Of a DNA stretch of 54,859 nucleotides, positions 43,501-50,763 are shown piece after piece (within the stretch, counting starts at the first letter, position 1; each line of letters begins with the position of its first letter). The stretch comes from Bacteroidales bacterium (GTDB lineage Bacteria > Bacteroidota > Bacteroidia > Bacteroidales > P3). A program made the position numbers and the translations under genes. The stretch lies in NCBI GenBank assembly GCA_017428115.1, contig JAFRRK010000074.1, positions 1 through 54,859 on the forward strand, read 5' to 3'. The notes beneath the pieces were generated by a model that worked only from the letters and a program-made list of their open reading frames with translations, was not told the origin of the DNA and did not search any database.

Positions 43501-43737
43501 CTCTCCGTCGGTGAAGGTGTAGTGGTTCAGCCGCTCCAACTGTTTGCGCAGGTTATCCACCAAGTCTTTCTCCGTGTGGATGGGCAGGTATTCGTAGCCC
43601 TGTTCCGTCAGGGTCTTGATGAACTCCTTTTCTAGTGCCGCCTCGCTCTGGTATTGGTCGGGGGCACCGTATTGGGCCTCATACTCGCTGACTACGGTGT
43701 ATTCCTCGTTCTCGGCTATGATGTTGTATTGTGCCAT
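40582..43737 (-). CDS. hsdR: Type I restriction enzyme R subunit (HsdR)
   Basis: The motor and nuclease of a type I restriction system. 1051 residues. N-terminal PD-(D/E)xK nuclease: D158 in ARYDVSILVNG with E172-L-K174 in IELKRRG. Helicase motif I is WHTTGSGKTLTSFKTAQL (near residues 328-345), and motif II is IIFDECHRSNFGEM. Further motifs are seen (FGFTGTPIF; YSRTNRILNSIKTFGN). The C-terminal part binds the HsdM/HsdS core in known enzymes. It is the last gene of the operon, 40 bp after the four-helix-bundle gene. Complete and normal. Confidence 0.96.
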   Translation of the reverse strand: MAQYNIIAENEEYTVVSEYEAQYGAPDQYQSEAALEKEFIKTLTEQGYEYLPIHTEKDLVDNLRKQLERLNHYTFTDGEWERFFTENLANKNDGIEAKTTKIQEDFIQVLKTDSDLSAGRQSESKNIYLIDRKNIHNNHLQVINQYEEGGGTHDARYDVSILVNGFPLVHIELKRRGVQLKEAFNQINRYQRDSFWAGCGLYEYVQIFVISNGTNTKYYSNTTRANHIKEQQGGRNKTKKTSNSFEFSSFWTDSNNKPILNLIDFTKTFFSKHTLLNVLTKYCVFTSERMLMAMRPYQIAATERIIERIKIADNYKLYGKTEGGGYIWHTTGSGKTLTSFKTAQLASRLDYIDKVLFVVDRKDLDYQTMKEYNRFEEGAADSNSSTAVLQRQLENRDKNGAYHDYRIIITTIQKLSIFVQKNRGHEIFQKHVVIIFDECHRSNFGEMHTAIVKNFKRYHLFGFTGTPIFAANASTAGNIQLKTTQQAFGDKLHTYTIVDAINDENVLPFRIDYVNTLKQKDDIKDKQISAIDRERAMMAPERVEEVVRYILEHFDQKTKRTSYYTFRTTQNISEVASAKRGKEVKEEKRVQRLPGFNAMFAVASIPMAKAYYNEFKRQQACLSADRRLKIAIIYSYGANEEEIEGILAEENPESTTNLDQQSRDFLDGAIKDYNQMFNTTYDTSSERFQNYYKDLSLRMKNRQVDLLIVVNMFLTGFDATTLNTLFVDKNLRQHGLIQSYSRTNRILNSIKTFGNIVCFRNMQQETDDAIALFGDKDAASIVLLKDFNSYYNGYDTPNGKHCYGYAELVQQLADEYPASLPAGMTWTAMGEQEERRFIALFGSLLKSINVLQSFDQFEGKELLADGQMQDYQSHYLDLRDKWRKKNHVHKEVINDDLIFETELIRQVEINIDYILMLVQQYHDSNCRDKEILVNISKAIGASMNLRSKKELIESFIETVNSDIDVNGAWEEYVKQKREEELATIIEEEKLKPAETQKFIQNAFRDGQLRTTGTDIDKILPPMSRFGGGNRSQKKNTVIQKLKAYYEKYQGL

Positions 43738-43777
43738 GTAGTGTCAGTTTTTTTTCAGTTCTTCTGGAGGCTCAGGT

Positions 43778-44602
43778 TTATCTGGGCAGTCCATTCTTCT
43801 CTTTTAATGTGGCCAGCTCGTGTTGCAGGCTGGCCACCTGTGCCCGCAGCTGTTCTATCTCAGCCTGTTGGCGCTCTATAATCTCCTTTTGTGTTCCCCG
43901 CTGTTCGAGGCGTGCCGCCGTCATGCGCTCGCGGATGCCGCCCTGCTCCACAAACCGGCTCTGTTGTGTCTTGAGCAGTTGTCCCAGCATATATATTATC
44001 TGGTGGCATAGCGTGATGCAGAGGTTGGCAAGTTCCTCATCGGTCATGCGGGCTGCCTGTAGGGCGTATGTCTGGAGGAAAGACTGGCTACGGGTCCACT
44101 TTCGCAGGCTCTCCAAACGAGGGTGTCCGAGGCCCCACTGTGGCTGCGAGTGGGTACGCAAGTAGTCCTCGTAATCTACAAGCAGCTCCTCAATACTGGC
44201 ACGAGCCACATTGGTCAGTTTTATCTCGGTCTCGCTCGAGGTCATGGCGGCCTGGTTGCCCTCGGCGATGTTCTGTTTGCCACTGCGGGCAGCCTGCACC
44301 ATCTGATCCACCGTGCGGTCGCCATGCTTGGGAAGAAAACGCTGACAGAAGAAATACGTCAAGTCGTACAAGGCTTCTGCCAAATGGTACACCCTCAAGT
44401 GCCTATAATGCCCATTCTGAGGCAGAAACAGATGCCGCCCATACTGTTTACTCTGATTGCTCAGATTACTCTGATCACTCTGATTACTCAGATTATTCTG
44501 ATTATTCTGATTATTCAGATTACTCTGATTACTCAGATTACTCTGATCACTCTGATTATTCAGATCACTCTGATTATTCTGATTATTCTGATTATAATTC
44601 AT
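43778..44602 (-). CDS. Four-helix-bundle 'suffix' domain protein in the RM operon
   Basis: 274 residues, in three parts. Residues 1-51 are a low-complexity Asn/Gln/Ser/Asp stretch coded by sixteen 9-bp repeats. Residues ~55-165 form a four-helix bundle (YHLAEALYDLTYFFCQRFLP, RTVDQMVQAARSGKQNIAEG, EIKLTNVARASIEELLVDYE, CITLCHQIIYMLGQLLK) like the 23S rRNA intervening-sequence/TIGR02436 group; FLPQNGHYRHLRVYHL and the tail match the TIGR04258 'four helix bundle suffix' type. Residues ~215-268 form a coiled coil (ERQQAEIEQLRAQVASLQ). The gene sits 3 bp after hsdS and 40 bp before hsdR, in the same direction, so it is part of the RM operon. Its role is unknown; related bundles bind nucleic acids. 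Confidence 0.8.
   Translation of the reverse strand: MNYNQNNQNNQSDLNNQSDQSNLSNQSNLNNQNNQNNLSNQSDQSNLSNQSKQYGRHLFLPQNGHYRHLRVYHLAEALYDLTYFFCQRFLPKHGDRTVDQMVQAARSGKQNIAEGNQAAMTSSETEIKLTNVARASIEELLVDYEDYLRTHSQPQWGLGHPRLESLRKWTRSQSFLQTYALQAARMTDEELANLCITLCHQIIYMLGQLLKTQQSRFVEQGGIRERMTAARLEQRGTQKEIIERQQAEIEQLRAQVASLQHELATLKEKNGLPR
44452..44595 (-). repeat. Sixteen 9-bp repeats at the start of the four-helix-bundle gene
   Basis: Units of TCTGATTAC/TCTGATTAT/TCAGATTAC type (plus strand), 16 in a row with no gap, just inside the ATG. Each unit adds three residues, so copy number can change without frameshift. The minus strand codes Asn, Gln, Ser, Asp and Leu only. Confidence 0.9.
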
Positions 44603-44605
44603 AGT

Positions 44606-45820
44606 TCATTTCTCCTTTCTCTTGAATGTCAGTAGCTGGTCTCGGTAATACTCGTATTGCTGTTGCCGTGCCTCAATCTCCGCCGGAAGCCCTTGGGAGA
44701 GGTCGTTGACAAGGGTGTCAAACCGGTCAAGGATTTCGACTATTCGTTGTTGCTCGGATTTTGTTGGGATACCAAACTCATATTCCATAACTTTCTGCTT
44801 ATCTCCTCTGGGCATTTTTGCACCTTTTGAATAACTGTTGTCGTATTCAAAGAAAGAATGAGATGATAAAATGCAGTATAGATAACGTGGAATGATTACA
44901 TTCTTTGCATCATCCTTTATTCTGATACATAAGACATCCCCATTTGTTCCGCCAACACAATCTGCATACCATATTTTGTGTAAGTACGGTCGTATATTTC
45001 CAACCAATACATCATTAGGTTCAAACTTGATACAATTACCTTCCTTGGGGACATTGCTTGCTTTCTCCTTTCCACGTTGGTTTGGTAAAAGGTTTTCGAC
45101 GCTTACATAATTGTTTTCATCCACCAAGTCCGCTCCAATCCTTTCCTTTGCATAGATGCACACCTCTCCCAGTTTCTTCCATTGCACATCTGTTCTGCCG
45201 GTGAATGAGAGTAGGGTGTCGCGGTAGTATTGGTATTGTTGTTGTCTCGCTTGCAGCTCCGCTTGCAGCTCCGCTTGCAGCTCCGCTGCATATACCGTGA
45301 AACGGTCGAGAATATTTACTATCGCCTCTTGCACCGGTAGTGGGGGAAGGGGGATTGGATAATCTTTTACAATTTGTGCGTTTATATTGTTTTGACTTCC
45401 TTGTCCCAAAGATTTTATGTTCTCATACTCGTTGCAAACACAATAATAAACATATTTGTAGAGTGCTTTTTGTGAGTTGATTTGGAGATTGCAACAGGCT
45501 TGATTGGTTGTGAGAGGTATCTTGTTTATTCCGACTTTCCCTGCCGTTGCTCCATACATTGCAATTATTACACAATTAGTGGGTATAATTTTTGCTGATG
45601 AGTTATTGACGGCTTCTTCTGTTATTTTTATTTCTGTATCATAAATGTCATTCCAATTTACTTCTTGCGTTCTCAACCAGGGAATATTACCCATAAAATA
45701 ATCGCCATTCCCTCGTGATGGAGTACCCCCAGAACAAACCTTTACACAGAGTTCTCCTAACTTGACATACTCCACCCCCTCCGGACAATATTGCTGTATC
45801 AAATTATCTATCTTCCCCAT
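44606..45820 (-). CDS. hsdS: Type I restriction-modification specificity subunit (HsdS)
   Basis: 404 residues, two target recognition domains as in a complete HsdS. TRD1 (~17-165) starts with the typical GGTPSRGNGDYF and ends PLPPLPVQEAIVNILDRF. The central helix (~172-205) has the tandem L-Q-A-E repeat and then QQQYQYYRDTLLSF. TRD2 (~213-365) ends QQRIVEILDRFDTLVNDL, and the second helix ends QQQYEYYRDQLLTF, a near copy of the first. Each TRD reads one half of a bipartite DNA site; the helices set the gap between the halves. The gene starts 3 bp after hsdM and ends 3 bp before the four-helix-bundle gene. Confidence 0.95.
   Translation of the reverse strand: MGKIDNLIQQYCPEGVEYVKLGELCVKVCSGGTPSRGNGDYFMGNIPWLRTQEVNWNDIYDTEIKITEEAVNNSSAKIIPTNCVIIAMYGATAGKVGINKIPLTTNQACCNLQINSQKALYKYVYYCVCNEYENIKSLGQGSQNNINAQIVKDYPIPLPPLPVQEAIVNILDRFTVYAAELQAELQAELQARQQQYQYYRDTLLSFTGRTDVQWKKLGEVCIYAKERIGADLVDENNYVSVENLLPNQRGKEKASNVPKEGNCIKFEPNDVLVGNIRPYLHKIWYADCVGGTNGDVLCIRIKDDAKNVIIPRYLYCILSSHSFFEYDNSYSKGAKMPRGDKQKVMEYEFGIPTKSEQQRIVEILDRFDTLVNDLSQGLPAEIEARQQQYEYYRDQLLTFKRKEK
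45249..45284 (-). repeat. Three exact 12-bp repeats in the central helix of HsdS
   Basis: GCTTGCAGCTCC (plus strand) three times without gaps, coding L-Q-A-E three times (residues ~179-191). Each unit adds four residues, about one helical turn, to the spacer between the two recognition domains. Confidence 0.95.
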
Positions 45821-45823
45821 ACG

Positions 45824-47380
45824 CTACAACTCCTTAATGATTTCGTCAATCTGTGCACGCAGCTCGTTCTCGTGGGCCACAATTTGGGCTATGCGTGCGT
45901 TCAGCTCGTCGATGTTCACCTTCTCGCGGGTGTCCTCCTGCTCCACGTAGGTGGAGACGGAGAGGTTGTAGTCGCCCTCGGCAATGGTGTCGTTGGGCAC
46001 CAGGCGGCACTGGTATTGCACATCTTTGCGGTCGGAGAAGAGCTGCACGATGTGGGCGATGTTGTCGGGGGTGAGTTTGTTGTTGTTCGTTATCTTCACA
46101 CACTCGCGGCTGGCATCGATGAAGAGTGTGCTGCTGTCCCGCTTCGCTTTCTTGAGCACCATGATGCAGGTTGCTATGCTGGTGCCGAAGAATAGGTTGT
46201 CGGGCAGCTGGATGATGCAGTCGACATAGTTGTTGTCGATAAGGTATTGCCGTATCTTCTTTTCCGCCCCGCCACGGTACATCACGCCGGGGAAACAGAC
46301 GATGGAGGCTGTGCCATTGGTGGCCAGCCACGCCAGCGAGTGCATGATGAACGCAAGGTCGGCCTTGCTCTTGGGTGCAAGGACGCCTGCGGGCGCATAG
46401 CGGGGGTCGTTGATGAGGGTGATGTCGTCGTCGCCCTTCCACTTGATGCTGTAGGGGGGATTGCTGACGATGACCTCGAAGGGCTCGTCGTCCCAATGTT
46501 GCGGTGATATAAGGGTGTCCTCGCAGGCTATGTTGAACTTGTCGTAGCCGATGTCGTGGAGGAACATGTTGATGCGGCATAGGTTGTAGGTGGTGAGGTT
46601 GATCTCCTGGCCGAAGAAGCCTTGACGGACGTTCTCTTTGCCGAGTATCTTTGCAGCCTTCAGCAGCAGGGAGCCGCTGCCACATGCTGGGTCATAGACT
46701 TTGTTGACTTCGCTCTTGCCGAGGGTGGCCAGGCGGGTGAGCAGTTCGGACACCTCCTGTGGGGTGTAGAACTCGCCGCCGCTCTTGCCGGCATTGCTGG
46801 CATACATCGACATCAGATACTCGTAGGCATCGCCGAAGGCATCGATGGTGTTGTCCTGGTAGTTGCCCAGCTGCATCTGCTGTATGCCACGAAGCAGTTT
46901 GACCAGTTTCTCGTTGCGCTTGACGACGGTGGCTCCGAGTTTGTTGCTGTTCACGTCGAAGTCGGCGAACAGCCCCTTGAAGTTCTCTTCGCTCTCCTTG
47001 CCCTTGGCGCTGGCCTCGATGGCGGTGAAAATCTTTTCGAGGGTTTCGTTGAGGTTGTCGTCCTTGTCGCACCGCTTGCACACGTTGCAGAACAGTTGTG
47101 ACGGAAGGATGAAGAAGCCCTTGTCGTCGACCATCTCCTCACGTATCTCTTCGGCCATGCTGTCGTCGATGGCGGCATAGTCGAAGGTGGTGTTGCCTAC
47201 CTCCCATTCGCCACGGTTGATATAGTCGGCGATATTCTCGCTGATGTATCGGTAGAACAGTATGCCGAGGATGTAGGACTTGAAGTCCCAGCCATCTACG
47301 CTGCCACGCATCTCGTCGGCTATGGCCCAGATGGTGCGGTGCAGTTCGGTACGTTCTTGCTCTTTCTTATTGTCTGCCAT
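45824..47380 (-). CDS. hsdM: Type I restriction-modification methyltransferase subunit (HsdM)
   Basis: 518 residues. N-terminal HsdM_N helical domain (LHRTIWAIADEMRGSVDGWD and FKSYILGILFYRYISE). SAM-binding motif VYDPACGSGSLLLKAAKIL and the catalytic NPPYSIKW (N6-adenine methyltransferase type) are intact, followed by YRGGAEKKIRQYLIDNN. It methylates adenine in the half-sites read by HsdS and protects the host DNA. It is the first gene of the operon. No clear TAnnTTTGC promoter is seen in the 604-bp gap upstream. Confidence 0.96.
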   Translation of the reverse strand: MADNKKEQERTELHRTIWAIADEMRGSVDGWDFKSYILGILFYRYISENIADYINRGEWEVGNTTFDYAAIDDSMAEEIREEMVDDKGFFILPSQLFCNVCKRCDKDDNLNETLEKIFTAIEASAKGKESEENFKGLFADFDVNSNKLGATVVKRNEKLVKLLRGIQQMQLGNYQDNTIDAFGDAYEYLMSMYASNAGKSGGEFYTPQEVSELLTRLATLGKSEVNKVYDPACGSGSLLLKAAKILGKENVRQGFFGQEINLTTYNLCRINMFLHDIGYDKFNIACEDTLISPQHWDDEPFEVIVSNPPYSIKWKGDDDITLINDPRYAPAGVLAPKSKADLAFIMHSLAWLATNGTASIVCFPGVMYRGGAEKKIRQYLIDNNYVDCIIQLPDNLFFGTSIATCIMVLKKAKRDSSTLFIDASRECVKITNNNKLTPDNIAHIVQLFSDRKDVQYQCRLVPNDTIAEGDYNLSVSTYVEQEDTREKVNIDELNARIAQIVAHENELRAQIDEIIKEL

Positions 47381-47984
47381 ATAGAGGGTTTTAAATTGAT
47401 TATTGTTTGAGTTGATGATTGGTGTGGGTAGTTGTCACATTATATGAAGATTATAACGTAAAAAAGTGGTTGTTATTGCTCCAATGCTGAAAAAAAAGCG
47501 CTATCAGCGAGAGGAATAGGTGTTTGGGTTTTTGAAGAATGGCATGTGGCCAGGGGCTTGAGTCATAGTTGAAGTTTTCTTTTCTCGGTCTTTCGTTGGG
47601 TTGTTTGGTGGTGGAGGCCGACTGCCTTGTTCTTGACTTCGCCCTGTCTTCGCTTCAGGAATCGAAGGCACGGCGAAGGAATGACGAAGGTATGGAGTGT
47701 GTGCTTTCGGTCGTCTGTTATAATTATACCCCAAAAAGGCAAAAATTAGGGTGCCACTTTTAGAAAAAAAAGTGGGACAAAGTGGGGCCTGATGACAATG
47801 ACAATGACAATGACAATAGGTGGGTCCTGTTAGTTGTCTGCAATTATGGTCTTAAAATCTTACTTAATTCAAGGTGTGAAATTTACAAATTCTCTAATTC
47901 TCAAATTATTGATTAATAGAGCCCTTTAGTAAAAAAAAGAGGTCGCCATTATAATAATAATCACCATTTGTCGTTATAACAGGT
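47381..47984. other. Intergenic region (604 bp) upstream of hsdM and hydF
   Basis: Divergent start region of the RM operon (left) and hydF (right). Contains loosely repeated CGAAGG motifs near 47665-47695, a palindrome CCACTTTT...AAAAGTGG at 47754-47776, and a TGACAA microsatellite (47793-47817). No obvious Bacteroidota -7 box for either gene and no credible ORF. Confidence 0.5.
47793..47817 (+). repeat. TGACAA microsatellite, four copies
   Basis: TGACAA four times, ending in T. It lies between the divergent hsdM and hydF genes, next to the palindrome at 47754-47776. Confidence 0.85.
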
Positions 47985-49184
47985 ATGAAAGGTAATGATT
48001 TGAAACCGCGCATAGGTATCTTTGGCCGCAGGAATTACGGCAAGAGTTCGTTGGTGAACTATCTGACTGGCCAGCAGGTGGCCATAGTGTCGGACACTGC
48101 CGGCACTACTACCGACCCTGTGAAGAAGACGATGGAGATAGGCGGCGTGGGGCCTGTGGTGTGGATTGACACTGCCGGCATCGACGACGAGGGTACGGTG
48201 GGCCGTATGCGAATAGAACGCAGTCTGGAAATGTTGGCACAGGCCGATTTGGCCTTGATACTGTTTACTGACAATCGGTTTGACGCCGAGGAGGTGATGC
48301 TGATTGAAGGGTGCCGTAAGCGTAGCATACCTTTTATTCTTATCTATTCGCAGGCAGATAGGCTGAAACCCGATAACGCCCTGTTGCAGAGATTGAATGA
48401 GGATTATGGCACAGAGGTGTTTGTGCTGACGGTGAAGGACCCCGCACTGCGCGAGCCATTGACAGCCCGTATACGAGAAGCCTTGCCCGAAACGGCCTAT
48501 AGGCATCGCAGCCTGCTGGGCGATGTGGTGAAGGCGGGCGATATGGTGGTGCTGGTCACTCCCATCGACAGTTCTGCCCCCGAGGGTAGGATGATTCTGC
48601 CACAGGTGCAGGTGATTCGCGACTTGCTGGACAACCATGCTTGCCCCGTGGTGTGCCGAGAGACGGAGTTGGAGCAGACGCTGGGCAGGGTAGGAGAGGT
48701 GCGCTTGGTGGTGACTGACAGCCAGGTGTATGACATGGTGGCCAAAATAGTGCCGGAGGGTGTGTATCTGACCAGCTTCAGCGTGGTGCTGGCTAGGGCA
48801 AAAGGATTGTTTGACGACTATGTGAAGGGTACACCTGCTATAGACAATTTGCGCGACGGCGACAGGGTGTTGATGCTTGAGAGCTGCACGCACAATGTGA
48901 CGTGTGAGGATATAGGCCGTGTGAAGCTGCCGCGCCTGTTGGCCAGGTATACCGGTCGGCAGCTAGAGTGCGAGGCGGTGGCAGGATTGTCGGCATTGCA
49001 ACGCCCGGTGACCGATTACGCCATGGTGATTCAATGTGGGGGCTGTGTGTTGACAGCCAAGCAGCTGGCAGCACGGTTGGCACCTGCTATCGAGGCTCAT
49101 GTGCCAGTGAGCAACTATGGTTTGGCTATAGCTTATATGAATGGTATTTTTGAGCGGTGTATGAGAATCTTTAATGAAGTATGA
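47985..49184 (+). CDS. hydF: [FeFe]-hydrogenase H-cluster maturation GTPase HydF
   Basis: 399 residues. GTP-binding P-loop FGRRNYGKSSLVN (residues ~13-25), then SDTAGTTTDPV and WIDTAGIDDEG (switch region). C-terminal iron-sulfur site: Cys301-Thr-His303 then Cys351-Gly-Gly-Cys354. HydF is the scaffold that builds and delivers the H-cluster of [FeFe]-hydrogenases, with HydE and HydG. Neither of those nor a hydrogenase lies in this window. In most HydF proteins the residue before CGGC is His; here it is Gln. Confidence 0.93.
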   Translation: MKGNDLKPRIGIFGRRNYGKSSLVNYLTGQQVAIVSDTAGTTTDPVKKTMEIGGVGPVVWIDTAGIDDEGTVGRMRIERSLEMLAQADLALILFTDNRFDAEEVMLIEGCRKRSIPFILIYSQADRLKPDNALLQRLNEDYGTEVFVLTVKDPALREPLTARIREALPETAYRHRSLLGDVVKAGDMVVLVTPIDSSAPEGRMILPQVQVIRDLLDNHACPVVCRETELEQTLGRVGEVRLVVTDSQVYDMVAKIVPEGVYLTSFSVVLARAKGLFDDYVKGTPAIDNLRDGDRVLMLESCTHNVTCEDIGRVKLPRLLARYTGRQLECEAVAGLSALQRPVTDYAMVIQCGGCVLTAKQLAARLAPAIEAHVPVSNYGLAIAYMNGIFERCMRIFNEV

Positions 49185-49203
49185 AGTAAAAGCTAAGAAG
49201 TAG
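49174..49203 (+). repeat. Microrepeat, family 'AAGAGCTAAGAAGTAAG', copy 3
   Basis: AATGAAGTATGAAGTAAAAG and CTAAGAAGTA across the hydF stop codon (49182-49184). It supplies the last codons and the stop of hydF. Confidence 0.6.
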
Positions 49204-49249
49204 GGTACGACAGCCATTTTTTTAATTTTCATTTTTCACTTTTCGAATT

Positions 49250-49798
49250 ATGTTTGACATCAATCCTTTTCCCAATCTATCTATTATCGTCGCATGTGCG
49301 CAGAACATGGCCATCGGCAAGGACAACGACCTGCTGTGGCATCTGAGCGACGACTTGAAACGCTTTAAGGCTCTCACTAGTGGGCATACGGTGGTGATGG
49401 GCAGGCGGACGTTCGACTCGCTGCCTAAGAAACCGCTGCCTAAACGTCGCAACATTGTGCTGACGCATGACGAGCAGTTCCATTACGAGGTGCCGCCTAC
49501 GGCCACAGGAACACTCGAGGTGGCACACAGCATAGCCCAGGTGTTGAAGATGGTGAAGGACGAGGAGGAGACCTTTATCATGGGCGGAGGAGCGTTGTAT
49601 CGCGATTTCATGCCCTTGGTGAATAGGCTGTATGTGACTTGGGTTGATGAGGATTTTGAGGGGGATGTGTATTTTCCGGTGATTGATAAATCGGTTTGGT
49701 GTGAGGTGTCGCTCACTGAGAGGAAAAGAGATGAGGCATCAGGGCTAAGCTATGCTTATGCCGAGTATGTCAGGAAAGATAAAAAACTTGGGTATTAA
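49250..49798 (+). CDS. folA: Dihydrofolate reductase
   Basis: 182 residues. Reduces dihydrofolate to tetrahydrofolate with NADPH. Marks: IIVACAQNMAIGKDNDLLWH, the substrate-binding Asp in LSDDLKRFKALT, GHTVVMGRRTFDSLP, and the cofactor-binding IMGGGALYRDFMPLV near residue 110. Complete. The -33 element of the next gene lies in its last codons. Confidence 0.97.
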   Translation: MFDINPFPNLSIIVACAQNMAIGKDNDLLWHLSDDLKRFKALTSGHTVVMGRRTFDSLPKKPLPKRRNIVLTHDEQFHYEVPPTATGTLEVAHSIAQVLKMVKDEEETFIMGGGALYRDFMPLVNRLYVTWVDEDFEGDVYFPVIDKSVWCEVSLTERKRDEASGLSYAYAEYVRKDKKLGY

Positions 49799-49817
49799 AA
49801 AAAAAGCGTATATTTGC
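49788..49817 (+). promoter_or_regulatory. Promoter of the lipoprotein gene at 49870
   Basis: TTG (49788-49790, inside folA), 18-bp spacer, TATATTTGC (49809-49817), 53 bp before the ATG. Confidence 0.75.
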
Positions 49818-49869
49818 AAAGTGATAATTGGCTACGATATTAATTAAAAGAGACTGATAATTAGATATT

Positions 49870-50673
49870 ATGAAACATAGATTATTCTTACTCTCGGCAT
49901 TGGCAATGGTGTTTATGACCTCTTGTCAAAAAGAATTGGAAGTATTTCCACGTTGTTTTTCGGTCAGCGAAACGAAACAGGTGTTTTTTTCTCCTGGCAA
50001 CCTGCAGTACAACGGAACAACGAAAAAGTATTCGTTTGCCCCAGCACAGACGGACGTCATCGGTGCATCCAACCAATATATCTCTAATACTTATGCTGGT
50101 TCGATAGACCTCTTCGGCTGGGGTACGGGTGACAACCCGATGAAGAGTTCAACTGTGGGCACAGATTATGCAACTTTTGTGGACTGGGGTTCGAAGATGG
50201 ATGAGCCGGGTTGGCGTACGCTTACGTTTGAAGAGTGGAACTATCTGATACAGAAACGTCCGAACGCCAACAAGCTCTATGGCTCTTGCGCTATAGTGAA
50301 TAGTATGGGGGTTAAAGACTATGGTATGGTGCTCCTGCCTGACCTGTGGGACTGCGACACGATTGAGGTGTCGTTTAGTAGTGATTATTTGAAACACCAG
50401 TATGATTTCGACTTGTGGAAGAAAATGGAAAGGGCAGGGGCAGTGTTCCTACCCACCGCAGGTGACCGCATGGGCAATAGAATGGCCACATCCAGTGTTG
50501 GTAATGAAGGGCGTTATTGGTCTAGTACACCCATAACTGATGGATGTGCACATTACATAGGCTTTGGGGACTTTGTCAACGAAGAGTCTGATGGCACATT
50601 GCGTAGCCATGGCCGTTCGGTGCGCCTGGTGAAGGATATCACTTCGCCGTCGCAGATACCGGCAGCAAAGTAA
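49870..50673 (+). CDS. FISUMP-related lipoprotein
   Basis: 267 residues. Lipoprotein signal peptide with lipobox MTSC (Cys19). The mature part has VSETKQVFFSPGNLQYNGTT, SIDLFGWGTGDNP, WRTLTFEEWNYLIQKRPNAN, VFLPTAGDRMGN and YWSSTP followed by GRSVRLVKD, the Bacteroidales form of the FISUMP/DUF1566-like domain. It is probably exposed on the outer membrane. It has its own promoter and ends before a large hairpin built from microrepeats (50674-50763). Confidence 0.8.
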   Translation: MKHRLFLLSALAMVFMTSCQKELEVFPRCFSVSETKQVFFSPGNLQYNGTTKKYSFAPAQTDVIGASNQYISNTYAGSIDLFGWGTGDNPMKSSTVGTDYATFVDWGSKMDEPGWRTLTFEEWNYLIQKRPNANKLYGSCAIVNSMGVKDYGMVLLPDLWDCDTIEVSFSSDYLKHQYDFDLWKKMERAGAVFLPTAGDRMGNRMATSSVGNEGRYWSSTPITDGCAHYIGFGDFVNEESDGTLRSHGRSVRLVKDITSPSQIPAAK

Positions 50674-50763
50674 AGTAAGAAGTAAGAATAAAGAATTAAG
50701 AGCTAAGAAGTGAACGGCATCAGCCTAGCTTCTTAGCTCTTACTTTTTACTTCTTACTTTTCT
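50674..50763. terminator. Large hairpin between convergent genes, built from microrepeats
   Basis: Left arm AGTAAGAAGTAAGAATAAAG then AATTAAGAGCTAAGAAG; right arm CTTCTTAGCTCTTAC then TTTTTACTTCTTACTTTT, with a GTGAACGGCATCAGCCTAG loop. The arms pair over most of their length, with one arm in each direction, so it can end transcripts from both sides (lipoprotein gene at left, esterase gene at right). Each arm is a copy of the 'AAGAGCTAAGAAGTAAG' microrepeat. Confidence 0.7.

Noticed and set aside
44452-44595. CRISPR array
   Set aside because: The repeats are 9 bp with no spacers and lie inside a reading frame; no cas genes nearby.
47504-47734. 76-codon minus-strand frame upstream of hsdM
   Set aside because: Low-complexity Pro/Lys/Arg composition, no start context; the DNA resembles dispersed CGAAGG motifs.
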